From contig NZ_PQDH01000004.1 of NCBI RefSeq assembly GCF_002964605.1, positions 124,001 through 188,000 of the forward strand: a DNA stretch of 64,000 bases. Reading direction: 5' to 3'. How positions within the stretch are numbered: the first letter of the stretch is position 1; the number at the start of each line of letters is the position of its first letter. Made by a program: the position numbers and the translations under genes. Shown piece by piece: positions 40,305 to 49,913 of the stretch. The stretch is from Vallitalea okinawensis. GTDB taxonomy: Bacteria; Bacillota; Clostridia; Lachnospirales; PQDH01. The notes beneath the pieces were generated by a model. The model worked only from the letters and a program-made list of their open reading frames with translations, made no database searches and was not told the origin of the DNA.

Positions 40305-42332
40305 ATGAATCGATATGAGATGACTTGTACAGAGAAGACTTGGGGCGTCAATGATGGCAACAAGAATCTATTTCTCATGCAGAATAAGAACAATCAAATC
40401 ATAGGTGTCAAAGAAAATAATAAACCTATTTGCTTTAGTAGAAAAAAAGCTATTGAAGTAAATGACGTGTTGTGCATGGAATTTGAAGCTGAAGGATGGC
40501 TTATGACTGATAGAGTAAAAGAGATTGGAGAAGGTTTTTATCAAGTTAGACGATCATGGTGTAATCAGTCACAGAGAGATAAAAATGTGAATCTATTCTT
40601 TGACATAGTCTCATCCTTTGAACCTGCTTATTATTTGATTCCAGGGGTAAGTTATAACGGAAATCCATGGGGGAATGGTAATGAACCCAAAGGTTTAACG
40701 CGGGATGGACAACCGTTGGTATTCTCCTTTAGTCGAACAGGTTTGCCATCAGCCACATTCTCAGAAAACAATCAGTATTCACTAGGGATTTTTGCAACAG
40801 ACGAAAAGAGGAGTATGAACTCCGCAGGTTCTCTTGAGAAAACTGCTGATAACAAAATGATGCATCGTATCACATGGCCGGAAGTAGAAGGACCTTATAC
40901 ATATTGTGATCGCGATCAGTATACAGATGCTTTAACCAATACCTTGACTTTACAATCTCAAGAAGTTTATGGAGTTACTGTATACATAAGTGTGGGTCAT
41001 GTACATGAAGCTTATACAGGCTGGACAAAAGCTTATGATCATGCTTTAGATATATTTAAGAAAGATATAAAAATGCCTCTTTCTCCACAACAGATTTGGG
41101 AATTAGGTATAAGCTATGCTGGTGATATTTTATATGAAGATTTAGGAAATGATGGGCTCTTTCGGATGGGTTTACTTCCAGAAGGAAAGCATTATGTTAA
41201 AACAGAAGGAGCAAAGAAATGGGATTATCGTCCCCATAGCAAGTATGAAATCGGGTGGTGTGGTCAAAATGGAGCATTATCCTGTGCTCTAATTAAAGAT
41301 TACTTATTAAAAGGGAATAAAAATTCTTTAGAAAAGGGAATAAAAGTTCTCGATACTTGGCAAGCGCATGCTGTTAGAGAAAACGGCTTATTCTATGTAG
41401 ATTATAATAAGTCATTGGATGAAGTGAGAAAGAATAATGTAGCTGATACTTGCAACTTAGCTTGGGGAGCTTGGCAGATGATGGAGGCTTATAATCTAGC
41501 TAAAGAGGCAGGGATAGATAAGCCAAAATGGCTTGATACGGCAATGAAATTATGTGATTTCTTTTTGGATAACTATAATGAAGAATGGTTTTTCGGTAAG
41601 AGCTGGGATGTTACTAATGGTACACCGTTAGATACAGGAGGAACCATTGGTGCATTTATGATTATTGCCCTTATAAAGGCTTATGAGATGACTAATAATC
41701 CATCATATCTTAAATGTGCTACAAAAGCTTATAGGAACTATTCTGAACGTGATCTAGATCAAATGGTTTGTACGGCAGGTGCTTTAGATACATGCTGCGT
41801 TGATAAAGAGACTTGTTGGCCATTATTAAAGACAGGTATTGATCTTTATGAAATAACCAAAGATGAGTATTATAAGAACCAGTCAATAAAAGCTGGCTAT
41901 TATTTATTGAGTTGGATGTATCATTACGAAACAGTATCAGAAGAAAAGCTAGATGATGAATTTAATCGATATGGCTATAAGACCTATGGTGGTACATCTG
42001 TTTCAGCACAACATCATCATCTTGATCCATGGGGAGCATTAATTGCTTTAGATTGGTTAAGACTTGCTAAGCTTACAGGTGATGAAAGGTGGCGTCATCG
42101 AGCATTAGCAACATGGCAAAATGCGCAGCATTGCTTATCTAATGGAACACTTGAAATACATGGATTGATTAGACCAAAAGGGTCTCAGAATGAAGCCTAT
42201 TTTCATACCAATTGGGCTTTTCACACAGAAGGAGATAATAAGCATCGTATTAATAACTGGCTTGTTGCGTGGCCTACAGCTTTTAGGCTGGTTACATTAA
42301 TGCGGTTGGATGATTGGGAAGAGTTAGAATAA
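40305..42332 (+). CDS. putative (alpha/alpha)-barrel glycoside hydrolase, family not recognised
   Basis: A protein of 675 residues without a signal peptide, so probably cytoplasmic. Residues 1-250 are a beta-rich domain; about 260-670 repeats helical hairpins with aromatic and acidic residues (WCGQNGALSCALIKDYL, ADTCNLAWGAWQMMEAY, LDTGGTIGAFMIIALIKAYE, HLDPWGALIALDWLRLAK), as in six-hairpin glycosidases. I cannot assign a CAZy family or point to the catalytic acids with confidence. Its position at the head of an LplABC importer cluster suggests it cleaves the imported oligosaccharide. Confidence 0.6.
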   Translation: MNRYEMTCTEKTWGVNDGNKNLFLMQNKNNQIIGVKENNKPICFSRKKAIEVNDVLCMEFEAEGWLMTDRVKEIGEGFYQVRRSWCNQSQRDKNVNLFFDIVSSFEPAYYLIPGVSYNGNPWGNGNEPKGLTRDGQPLVFSFSRTGLPSATFSENNQYSLGIFATDEKRSMNSAGSLEKTADNKMMHRITWPEVEGPYTYCDRDQYTDALTNTLTLQSQEVYGVTVYISVGHVHEAYTGWTKAYDHALDIFKKDIKMPLSPQQIWELGISYAGDILYEDLGNDGLFRMGLLPEGKHYVKTEGAKKWDYRPHSKYEIGWCGQNGALSCALIKDYLLKGNKNSLEKGIKVLDTWQAHAVRENGLFYVDYNKSLDEVRKNNVADTCNLAWGAWQMMEAYNLAKEAGIDKPKWLDTAMKLCDFFLDNYNEEWFFGKSWDVTNGTPLDTGGTIGAFMIIALIKAYEMTNNPSYLKCATKAYRNYSERDLDQMVCTAGALDTCCVDKETCWPLLKTGIDLYEITKDEYYKNQSIKAGYYLLSWMYHYETVSEEKLDDEFNRYGYKTYGGTSVSAQHHHLDPWGALIALDWLRLAKLTGDERWRHRALATWQNAQHCLSNGTLEIHGLIRPKGSQNEAYFHTNWAFHTEGDNKHRINNWLVAWPTAFRLVTLMRLDDWEELE

Positions 42333-42347
42333 CAAAGAAAAATATTG

Positions 42348-42385
42348 AGACTGCTTCAAATTTTATTTTGAAGCAGTCTTTTCTT
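42348..42385 (+). terminator. terminator after the helical glycosidase gene
   Basis: A perfect 13-bp stem (42348-42360 with 42367-42379) has a 6-base loop and a T-rich tail. Confidence 0.9.
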
Positions 42386-42484
42386 TTCTAATAAAACACC
42401 ATATTTTCATTAACTGGATACATGTTCATAGGGGTCTTTAACTGTCATAATAAGATTAAGACAAAGGAATGGAGGCATAATAAG

Positions 42485-43429
42485 GTGAGAGTTAAACAAA
42501 ACGCATCTTCATTACGAATGGTTAAGAAAAAGACAACATTGAGTCGTATCATGGAATACAAATCAGTGTATTTAATGATGTTACCTGCAATTATTGGCTT
42601 TGCAATATTCAATTATGCTCCTCTCTATGGGATTCAGTTAGCTTTTAAAGAATACTGGGTAATGGAAGGAATTGCAGGAAGTCCTTGGGTTGGTTTTGAG
42701 AACTTTATAGAAATCTTTCAACTAGAAAAGTTTTGGGAGGTTATGGGTAATACATTAATTATCAGTTTTGAAAAATTAATATTTGGTTTTCCAATGCCTA
42801 TTATATTAGCATTATTACTAAATGAAGTCTATCATAATAAATTTAAAAAGACTATACAAACCGTTGTCTATTTACCTCATTTCGTTTCATGGGTCATCAT
42901 GTATGGTGTTATTTATGCCTTATTAGGCAGTACAGGAGTTGTCAATTCTTTCTTCGTTAATATAGGGGAAGAAAAAATCAATTTCCTCTCTAATCCAGAT
43001 TACTTTAGACCCATGGTAATAATCTCTCAAATCTGGAAGAATGCAGGATGGAAGTCGATCATTTATCTTGCAGCCTTAGCGGGAATTGATCCAAGCTTAT
43101 ATGAATCAGCAACTGTTGATGGTGCCAATCGATGGAAAAAAATGTGGCATATCACTTTACCTTCTATCTTGCCAACGATTTCAACATTATTAATTTTAGA
43201 TTGTGGTAAGTTAATGACTGCTGGTTTTGATCAAATACTGAACCTCTATAATGAAGCAGTTTATGAAGTTGGAGATATTGTAGAAACTTATGTATACCGT
43301 ATCGGGGTTACAAAAGGTCAATACGAGTCTGCAACTGCAGTCAATCTGTTCTTAAATGTTATCAATTTATTTATCTTAGTAGCAGTTAATAAAATATCCA
43401 AAAAAGTAAGTGGTACAGGTCTGTATTAA
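42485..43429 (+). CDS. ABC transporter permease, LplB type (module 1)
   Basis: A membrane permease of about 314 residues with six helices: MMLPAIIGFAIFNYAPLYGIQLAF is the typical first helix of LplB-type polysaccharide/oligosaccharide permeases, and the ATPase-contact EAA motif is ESATVDGANRWKKMWHITLP (about 212-231). I start at the GTG at 42485 with GGAGG 9 bases upstream; the frame extends to an ATG at 42422 without an SD. It pairs with the next permease. The ATPase is not encoded here; a shared MsmX-like one is usual. Confidence 0.88.
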   Translation: MRVKQNASSLRMVKKKTTLSRIMEYKSVYLMMLPAIIGFAIFNYAPLYGIQLAFKEYWVMEGIAGSPWVGFENFIEIFQLEKFWEVMGNTLIISFEKLIFGFPMPIILALLLNEVYHNKFKKTIQTVVYLPHFVSWVIMYGVIYALLGSTGVVNSFFVNIGEEKINFLSNPDYFRPMVIISQIWKNAGWKSIIYLAALAGIDPSLYESATVDGANRWKKMWHITLPSILPTISTLLILDCGKLMTAGFDQILNLYNEAVYEVGDIVETYVYRIGVTKGQYESATAVNLFLNVINLFILVAVNKISKKVSGTGLY

Positions 43430-43447
43430 GAGAGAGGGGGAAGTAAT

Positions 43448-44317
43448 TTGTATTATAAAGGTAATATTTTAGAAAGAACAGCAGATGTCTTTATTTATAT
43501 CATTTTAGCTTTAGCAGGATTTATAACACTATTCCCCTTTTGGGTTGTAGTTGTAGGATCAGTTTTACCTTTCTCAGATCAAATTCAGAGTTCTATAGTA
43601 TTGATACCGACTTCTATTGATCTTAGCTCTTATGAATATATCTTTTCTGATGATACATTTTTAAGGGGTATAATGATCTCATTTGGTATTACAACTATAT
43701 CAACGGTTTACCATGTTATCGTTACGGCAATGGTATCTTATGGCTTAACCTTTGAGAACTTACCAGGTAGAAAATTGATATTTAAGCTTATTATCTTCAC
43801 CATGTTCTTTTCGGGAGGGATGATACCTGTTTATCTCTTGATTAGACAATTAGGTCTAGTTGATAACTTACTCGTCATGATTTTACCTGTATTCTCAAAT
43901 GCCTTTCATATCATTTTAATGAGAACCTTTTTCTTAGGAATACCTGAAGAGATAAAGGAAGCAGCCAAAATTGATGGAGCAGGGTATCAAAGAATATTTT
44001 GGACCATGATCATACCTCTGTCGAAGCCTGTTATAGCAACCATCTCATTATTCATTGCTGTTAGTCAATGGAATAACTGGTTTACACCCATGCTGTATTT
44101 GAATGATAGAGAATTATGGCCTATGGCATTGATTTTAAGAAGTATGGTTGTTGAAGCTGATCCTGAAACCATGTTCTTTTCAACAAATGAATTTTTCTTC
44201 AGTGATGGTATAAAATATGCTTCAGTAGTTGTTGCAGTTATCCCAATCTTATGTATATACCCATTTGTACAGAAGTATTTCGTTAAGGGGACAATGGTTG
44301 GAGCTGTTAAAAGTTAG
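43448..44317 (+). CDS. ABC transporter permease, LplC/YtcP type (module 1)
   Basis: A permease of 289 residues with six helices: FITLFPFWVVVVGS at helix 1, FSGGMIPVYLLIRQLGLVDN, the EAA motif KEAAKIDGAGYQRIFWTMIIPL (residue run abbreviated here to its core) and the end FVQKYFVKGTMVGAVK are hallmarks of YtcP/LplC. It starts at a TTG (43448) behind GAGAGGGGG. It forms the membrane channel with the preceding permease. Confidence 0.9.
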   Translation: MYYKGNILERTADVFIYIILALAGFITLFPFWVVVVGSVLPFSDQIQSSIVLIPTSIDLSSYEYIFSDDTFLRGIMISFGITTISTVYHVIVTAMVSYGLTFENLPGRKLIFKLIIFTMFFSGGMIPVYLLIRQLGLVDNLLVMILPVFSNAFHIILMRTFFLGIPEEIKEAAKIDGAGYQRIFWTMIIPLSKPVIATISLFIAVSQWNNWFTPMLYLNDRELWPMALILRSMVVEADPETMFFSTNEFFFSDGIKYASVVVAVIPILCIYPFVQKYFVKGTMVGAVKS

Positions 44318-44389
44318 TAATACAATCATTCGACATTAAATGTCTATGATTTATTAAATATGATATAATATTATAAGGAGGGTTTGTTA

Positions 44390-45958
44390 ATGATGATTAA
44401 ATGGAGAAAGATCATATCATTAGCACTTGTAGTGAGTCTAGTTGTTTCTTTAGTGGTGGGGTGTGCCAGCGATAGTCAAGAGACGAATGAAAGTACTAAA
44501 GTTGATAAGACTAGTCAAGGTAAAGAAGGGAAAGCAAAAGATCAAGAAGAATTAGTGGAATTAACAATGATCACTCATAAAGGAGAAGGTCCAGATGAGT
44601 CCTCATTAGTTTATCAAGAACTTCAAAGACAGCTTGGTATTAAAATTAATGTTATTGAGACAACTGTTGAGAATAGAAAAGAAAAAGTTAACATTAGTTT
44701 AGCTACAGGAGAAATTCCTGATTTATTCTTTACTTCAGCAAAACCTTATTCAGAAGAGATGCAAAAATGGATTAAGCAAGGTTTAATCCTACCATATGAT
44801 GCATATATGGATGATTATCCTGTTGTCAAAGCACAGCTTGAAAAATTTCCAGATGCTAAGAATTTAACTAATAATCAATACTATATGTTAAATATCCAAC
44901 GTCAAGTACAAGATGCAGAAGTGGTTAATGATCACGCTTTCTTTGTACGAACAGATTGGATGGAGAATCTAGGGATAGAAATGCCTACAACATTTGATGA
45001 GTTAAATGATCTACTCTATGCATTTACTTTCGATGATCCAGATGGAAACGGTAAAAATGATACTTTTGGTGTAACGATGGATAGTACCTATTGGTTATAC
45101 TTTTTCTATAATATGTTTGATGCAAGTGAGAGACGTTTCACCGAAGTTGATGATGAGTGGGTACCAGAAGCCTTAACAGATAATATGAAAGATGCAGTTA
45201 AATATCTTAATAAACTCTATTCTGATGGCGTATTAGATCAAGAATTCATGATCAGCAAGAGTGGTCGCGTTTATGAAAACTTCGTATCTGGCAAAGCTGG
45301 GGTTATGATCAAGAATGCGGGGATTCACTACAATGTAGTTTATGATCAACTTCAAGATGCTTATCCTGAACAAGATCCACAAGATATGTTTACTTGGATG
45401 CCAATTGTGGCAGGTCCTGAGAGTGGTGTGAAGCGTCTAGACGGTGGTGCTAACTATTGGGCAGCTACTTGCCTTGGTAATACTGGAGATGAGGTGAAGA
45501 TTCAAAAATCCCTTGAATTATTAAATTTCTTAGGAAGCGAAGAAGGCCAAAAATTATTCTTCTATGGTGTAGAAGGCGAGCACTATAAGATGGAAGGTGA
45601 CAAAATCGTTTCTTTATTACCAGAGGGTAAACAACTTCACCAAGTAGAAAAGCATGGTGAATTACATCATTTAGTCGTATGGCTAGATGGATTATTCCCA
45701 GAGGCGATACCAAATGCTGAAGAGTGTTTAGAGTCCTACAAGGATTCTATGGCAGCTGCAAATGGTGATCCATTGCTTTATGTGGATGTGGATGTTGATC
45801 CTGCTGTTCAAGCTCAGGTTAAAGAGTATACCATTGAAAGTTTAATCAAATTAATTGCAGATTCAGAAGATGTTGAGTCTGATTGGCAAGCACATGTAGA
45901 TGGATGGTATAATGTAGGACAGGAATATCAAGATGCAGTAAATGAGGCTATGAATTAA
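44390..45958 (+). CDS. extracellular oligosaccharide-binding lipoprotein, LplA type (module 1)
   Basis: A lipoprotein of about 522 residues with lipobox VVGC near residue 24, an acidic/Ser linker and a large solute-binding domain (LTMITHKGEGPDESS; later DPDGNGKNDTFGVTMD, which looks like a Ca-binding loop). It delivers oligosaccharide to the two permeases upstream. I start at the ATG at 44390, 7 bases after AAGGAGGG; the longer frame begins with a TTG at 44384. A terminator hairpin separates it from the kinase gene. Confidence 0.9.
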   Translation: MMIKWRKIISLALVVSLVVSLVVGCASDSQETNESTKVDKTSQGKEGKAKDQEELVELTMITHKGEGPDESSLVYQELQRQLGIKINVIETTVENRKEKVNISLATGEIPDLFFTSAKPYSEEMQKWIKQGLILPYDAYMDDYPVVKAQLEKFPDAKNLTNNQYYMLNIQRQVQDAEVVNDHAFFVRTDWMENLGIEMPTTFDELNDLLYAFTFDDPDGNGKNDTFGVTMDSTYWLYFFYNMFDASERRFTEVDDEWVPEALTDNMKDAVKYLNKLYSDGVLDQEFMISKSGRVYENFVSGKAGVMIKNAGIHYNVVYDQLQDAYPEQDPQDMFTWMPIVAGPESGVKRLDGGANYWAATCLGNTGDEVKIQKSLELLNFLGSEEGQKLFFYGVEGEHYKMEGDKIVSLLPEGKQLHQVEKHGELHHLVVWLDGLFPEAIPNAEECLESYKDSMAAANGDPLLYVDVDVDPAVQAQVKEYTIESLIKLIADSEDVESDWQAHVDGWYNVGQEYQDAVNEAMN

Positions 45959-45976
45959 TTCAATAGAGTTGCAAAG

Positions 45977-46005
45977 ATTCCTATGTAGGTGCATAGGAAT
46001 TTTTG
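45977..46005 (+). terminator. terminator or attenuator between the LplA and YesM genes
   Basis: A 9-bp stem ATTCCTATG/CATAGGAAT with a 6-base loop and five Ts. It probably lowers read-through from the abundant transporter message into the sensor kinase gene. Confidence 0.8.
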
Positions 46006-46029
46006 TCATTTCTTTTAGGAGGGGTATTG

Positions 46030-47772
46030 GTGGGGCTTCAATACTTTCATAAGTACAAGTTACGAATACAGTTAATTACTATTAATCTATTAATAGCTCT
46101 TAGTGCTATTCTCATTTTTAGCGTAGGTGGTTTCACCATATATTATAATAAAATGGAGGAGAATGTTAATAACCTCACGGATATCTATTTCTATGAAGTA
46201 TCTGAACGCTTACAGAGGTACTTTGATCAAGTAGAGGTTATGTCAGAAGTAGTATTTTATAATGCGGCCATGCAGACCATAGCTCTTGGGTATAGTGGGA
46301 ATTGGCAGGAGTATCAAGATTATGATAATCTAATTGGCAAATATATGGAAATGGATACCACAATGAACGATATTATCTTTATGAAGAATGATGGGGATTA
46401 CTATTATTATAATGACTATATTCATGTTTATCCTGTGGATACCTTTTTAAAAAGAGAAAACTACTTAAAACATATTAAAGATTATAAGTTACATGTAATA
46501 GGACCCTTAATATTGGACAATGTGGAGTCCGATGATTTCTACTTTATTAGACGAGTTAAAGGGATGAGTATTGACTTACCGAATTATTTAGAAGAGATAG
46601 GAATTGGCATTATGGCCATGAAGCAAGATGAAGTCAACAGTATACTCCACAACAGTAATCTTCCACCAGCTACAGCTACTTATTTGATTGATGAGGCTGG
46701 TAAGATTTTAGCATCGACCAATGATACTCAAGGATATTATTATACACTGGAAGAGGAGAAGAAAGGGTTTATCATCAAAAAAACCGGTATTGATGCTTTC
46801 GATAACAATTTTACATTAATTTGTCACTTACCAAGAGATTATTTTTATAGAGATCTTTATGTTTACTCAACTTATATCGTTATTGCTATGATCATTTTGT
46901 TAATAATTACTGTTATCGGTAGCTTGTTATTAAATATTCATGTCACTAAACCTATTAAGGAGCTGGCAGATGCATTTGATAAAGTAGCCACTGGAGATCT
47001 GAAATCACGTTTGAAATTCACATATAAAAATGAAATTACAGCTATTGAGCAAAACTTTAATAACATGATGAATGAAATCTATACACTTAATAAAAATATA
47101 ATAAAGAATCAGAGTATGTTGTATGAAGCTGAATTGGATAAAAAGCAATTTGAATATCGTTCTTTGCAGAATCAGATCAGTTCACATTTCTTGTATAATA
47201 CCCTCAACATGATAAGGGGCATGGCTTATTCGGGGCAAAAGCAGGAAATGGGTGAACTCATCAATAAATTGGTAGCTTATCTTCGTTATATAGCAAGAGA
47301 ATCTCAATACGTTAGTATAAAAGAAGAATTAGAGCATCTAAAAAATTATACTTATATTCAGCAAAAGCGGTTTAATAATAAAATTAAGGTAATCGTAGAT
47401 GTTGGTACTGAAGTTAAAGAAGAAAAACTGTTAAAGCTCTTGATGCAACCTCTGATAGAAAATGCTGCTAAACATGGTTTAAATCAATGGTGTGGAAGAG
47501 GTATTATTAAAATTACAATAAAGAAAATAGAGAAGGATTTGTTAATAAAGGTGATGGATAATGGATGTGGAATGACATTAGAGAGATTGAAGCTTATTAA
47601 TACATTTTTTAAAGCTGAAAAGAATCAAGAAGAGCATATAGGCTTACACAATATTCAACGAAGGATACAACTAGAATATGGACAACAATACGGTATTGAA
47701 GTCAGAAGTTGGGAGGGTAGAGGAACGGTTATGATAATGAAACTACCCTTACTATCAGGTGATAGGATTTAA
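46030..47772 (+). CDS. YesM-type sensor histidine kinase (module 1)
   Basis: A membrane kinase of about 580 residues: two helices (about 13-37 and 285-308), a Cache-like outer sensor, HAMP (about 310-360), His-kinase box and ATPase domain (LMQPLIENAAKHG, MDNGCGM). The phospho-acceptor box reads QISSHFLYN, whereas the usual form is QINPHFLYN; the His is kept. I start at the GTG at 46030, 7 bases after AGGAGG. The longest frame opens at a TTG within the terminator T tract. Its regulator partner follows after 23 bases. Confidence 0.88.
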   Translation: MGLQYFHKYKLRIQLITINLLIALSAILIFSVGGFTIYYNKMEENVNNLTDIYFYEVSERLQRYFDQVEVMSEVVFYNAAMQTIALGYSGNWQEYQDYDNLIGKYMEMDTTMNDIIFMKNDGDYYYYNDYIHVYPVDTFLKRENYLKHIKDYKLHVIGPLILDNVESDDFYFIRRVKGMSIDLPNYLEEIGIGIMAMKQDEVNSILHNSNLPPATATYLIDEAGKILASTNDTQGYYYTLEEEKKGFIIKKTGIDAFDNNFTLICHLPRDYFYRDLYVYSTYIVIAMIILLIITVIGSLLLNIHVTKPIKELADAFDKVATGDLKSRLKFTYKNEITAIEQNFNNMMNEIYTLNKNIIKNQSMLYEAELDKKQFEYRSLQNQISSHFLYNTLNMIRGMAYSGQKQEMGELINKLVAYLRYIARESQYVSIKEELEHLKNYTYIQQKRFNNKIKVIVDVGTEVKEEKLLKLLMQPLIENAAKHGLNQWCGRGIIKITIKKIEKDLLIKVMDNGCGMTLERLKLINTFFKAEKNQEEHIGLHNIQRRIQLEYGQQYGIEVRSWEGRGTVMIMKLPLLSGDRI

Positions 47773-47795
47773 TATAACCGTTAAGGGGGATTAAA

Positions 47796-48554
47796 ATGTT
47801 TAGTGTTATGCTATTAGATGACGAATATTGGGTCTTAGAAGATTTCAAATCGGTTATCGATTGGCAAGAAGTTGGATTTGAAATTGTTGCAGCTGTTCAG
47901 GATACAAAAATGGCAGAAAGACTCATTAAAAAATTCAAACCAGATCTTTTGTTTTGTGATATTAAGATGCCAGAAGAGGATGGTATTTCATTTTTAAGAC
48001 GTTTACGTGAACAGAAAAGTACAATCGAGGTTATCTATCTTACAGCCTATAGTGAGTTTAATTATGCGAGAGAGGCTATACATCTAGGAGCTCAAGGTTA
48101 TTTGCTTAAGCCCGTTGATGATATGATGCTCCTCAATGAACTTCAACGACTAAAAAAAATCTTGGAAGATAAACAGCGAAATAAGGTTGCAAGGAATCTG
48201 CTGGCTAACAATGAGGAGAATACTGAAAATGCAAAAAGTATTATAAAGCGGGTGATCAATGATGTCAGACAAAACTATTATAAGAAACTAAAACTATCCT
48301 ATTATGCCGAGAAATATTTTATCAATTCCAGCTACTTAAGTCAGCAGTTTAAGCAAGAAACGGGGAAATCATTTACTAGTTATATACTTGATTTACGACT
48401 TGCAAGGGCTGAAGATTTACTTATTCAAACAGAATTGAGCATTAATGAAATAAGCGATAAAATCGGCTATAGTGATTACGTCCATTTTAGTAAGTTATTT
48501 AAAAAACATCGCGGAGAAAGCCCCCAGCAGTATCGTAACCGTTATAGAGAGTGA
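47796..48554 (+). CDS. YesN-type response regulator, AraC family (module 1)
   Basis: A compact regulator of 252 residues: receiver (DDEYW, LFCDIKMPEEDG with phospho-Asp, YLLKPVDD) joined by a short linker to an AraC double helix-turn-helix (about 150-252, ending HFSKLFKKHRGESPQQYRNRY). It lacks the 250-residue middle domain seen in the other two regulators of the window. It presumably activates the glycosidase and lpl genes upstream in response to the kinase. Confidence 0.9.
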   Translation: MFSVMLLDDEYWVLEDFKSVIDWQEVGFEIVAAVQDTKMAERLIKKFKPDLLFCDIKMPEEDGISFLRRLREQKSTIEVIYLTAYSEFNYAREAIHLGAQGYLLKPVDDMMLLNELQRLKKILEDKQRNKVARNLLANNEENTENAKSIIKRVINDVRQNYYKKLKLSYYAEKYFINSSYLSQQFKQETGKSFTSYILDLRLARAEDLLIQTELSINEISDKIGYSDYVHFSKLFKKHRGESPQQYRNRYRE

Positions 48555-48558
48555 AATA

Positions 48559-48605
48559 AAAATACTTCCTAGCACATATTCATGTGACTAGGAAGTATTT
48601 TTTTA
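48559..48605. terminator. bidirectional terminator between yesN and the SLH gene
   Basis: A long stem AAATACTTCCTAG with CTAGGAAGTATTT, extended by CACAT/ATGTG, has T-rich and A-rich flanks on the two sides. It serves both convergent genes. Confidence 0.9.
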
Positions 48606-49661
48606 ATCGTCTTCATATTCTTCATCAGGAACTTCAACATAAATCGTATTTCCGGTAATAGTTTCATCTTTGTAGACAGCAGTTATGCTGATGTAATAGG
48701 AATCACCAGGTTGAATTTTATCACCAAAATCACTATCATTATATTTAGCATAAGGCTTTACTACGTATCTGTTATTACGAACATTTTCTAAACATACAAG
48801 GTAACCATCATCAGGATATTCAGGCGTTTTATTATACTTTGAAACAACTACTTTATAATACTTGAATCCACGTGAGCTCACTTCATCCCATTCAAGAACT
48901 ACACCATCATCGGTTACAGCGTATTCGAGATAAGGCGCTTCTCTCTCAGTAGATAATTCTAAATCTTCTTCGTCATAGGTCACCTTTTCATCGTCATAAG
49001 TTACTTTATCTTCATCAATAAGTCTTGACAGTAATACTGCGGCTTCAGCTCGAGTCAGACTACCTTGAGGTGAGAAATATTTATCGTCATCTCCAACCAT
49101 TATGCCTTCATCAATAATGGTTGCAACATAATGTCGCAAGTTAGATGAGATATAATCTTCATCTTTATACTCATCCAGAATATCTAAATCTGTCTCTTCT
49201 GGGTTAATATCTAATGCCTTTACTAATGCTACAGCCATATCCTCTCGAACTGCATAAATGTCAGGTTTAAAATAATCACCATTATTTGTTCTAAAACCTG
49301 TCAAATAATATTTGGCTGTTTCAACATAGGGGTACTCCCAATCCTTATAACTGATATCTTCAAAGGAAGGGTTATCAGGTTTAATCAAAGGAAGGTCCAA
49401 TGTTAAAACCATCATTTTAGCGAACTCTGCACGGCTTACCTCTTTAGAAGGTTTAAACCTGCCATCAGAATAGCCTGCAATTATATCACGTTCCACCATC
49501 TGTATCACATAATCATAAGCCCAATGATCCTCATCTAAATCTGAAAACCACTTCTCTGTCCGATAGTAGTCCTTGTCTTTAGCTAGTGTTTCTACTGGAA
49601 AAAAAGATAAGGTTAAAGCAACTACTAATAATAAACTTATAATTTTTTTAAGTCCTTTCAT
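48603..49661 (-). CDS. S-layer homology domain protein with C-terminal Fn3-like domain
   Basis: An exported protein of 352 residues: signal peptide ending near VETLAKD, three SLH repeats (about 35-85, 95-150 and 160-220; DLDEDHWAYDYVIQMVERDIIAGYSDGRFKP-type text abbreviated) that bind secondary cell-wall polymer, and a Fn3-like domain (about 240-345) with an acidic tail. It should be displayed on the cell surface. The ATG at 49661 has GGAGGG upstream; an extension to 49706 lacks an SD. It runs opposite to the two sugar modules it separates. Confidence 0.9.
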   Translation of the reverse strand: MKGLKKIISLLLVVALTLSFFPVETLAKDKDYYRTEKWFSDLDEDHWAYDYVIQMVERDIIAGYSDGRFKPSKEVSRAEFAKMMVLTLDLPLIKPDNPSFEDISYKDWEYPYVETAKYYLTGFRTNNGDYFKPDIYAVREDMAVALVKALDINPEETDLDILDEYKDEDYISSNLRHYVATIIDEGIMVGDDDKYFSPQGSLTRAEAAVLLSRLIDEDKVTYDDEKVTYDEEDLELSTEREAPYLEYAVTDDGVVLEWDEVSSRGFKYYKVVVSKYNKTPEYPDDGYLVCLENVRNNRYVVKPYAKYNDSDFGDKIQPGDSYYISITAVYKDETITGNTIYVEVPDEEYEDD

Positions 49662-49837
49662 GTCATCCCTCCGGTTATAAATAATCTTTTCTTCTATTAT
49701 CCTCAATTGAGATAGGAGATGTAAGAGTCCTTTATTCCTCTTTATTAGGGACTAAAGTCACATTTTAAGTAAGAAAAGAATCAACCATACTACTCAAAAG
49801 AAAATGAATTCAGCTTAAACTGGTATATAGGAAAGAT

Positions 49838-49867
49838 TTGTAACAATCAGAATAGACATGCTATAAT
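49838..49867 (+). promoter_or_regulatory. promoter of the second YesM/YesN operon
   Basis: TTGTAA (49838-49843, 4/6), an 18-base spacer and perfect TATAAT (49862-49867), about 45 bases before the kinase start. Confidence 0.5.
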
Positions 49868-49913
49868 ATTGACAAGAAGAAAACTTATAGAATGCTCTTA
49901 GGAGTTGGTAATC

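Noticed and set aside
46003-46029. A longer start for the YesM kinase at the TTG at 46003
   Set aside because: It lies in the T tract of the upstream terminator and has no SD; the GTG at 46030 has AGGAGG at 7 bases.
49662-49706. A 15-residue extension of the SLH protein upstream of 49661
   Set aside because: The extension is charged and would bury the signal peptide; the ATG at 49661 has its own GGAGGG.
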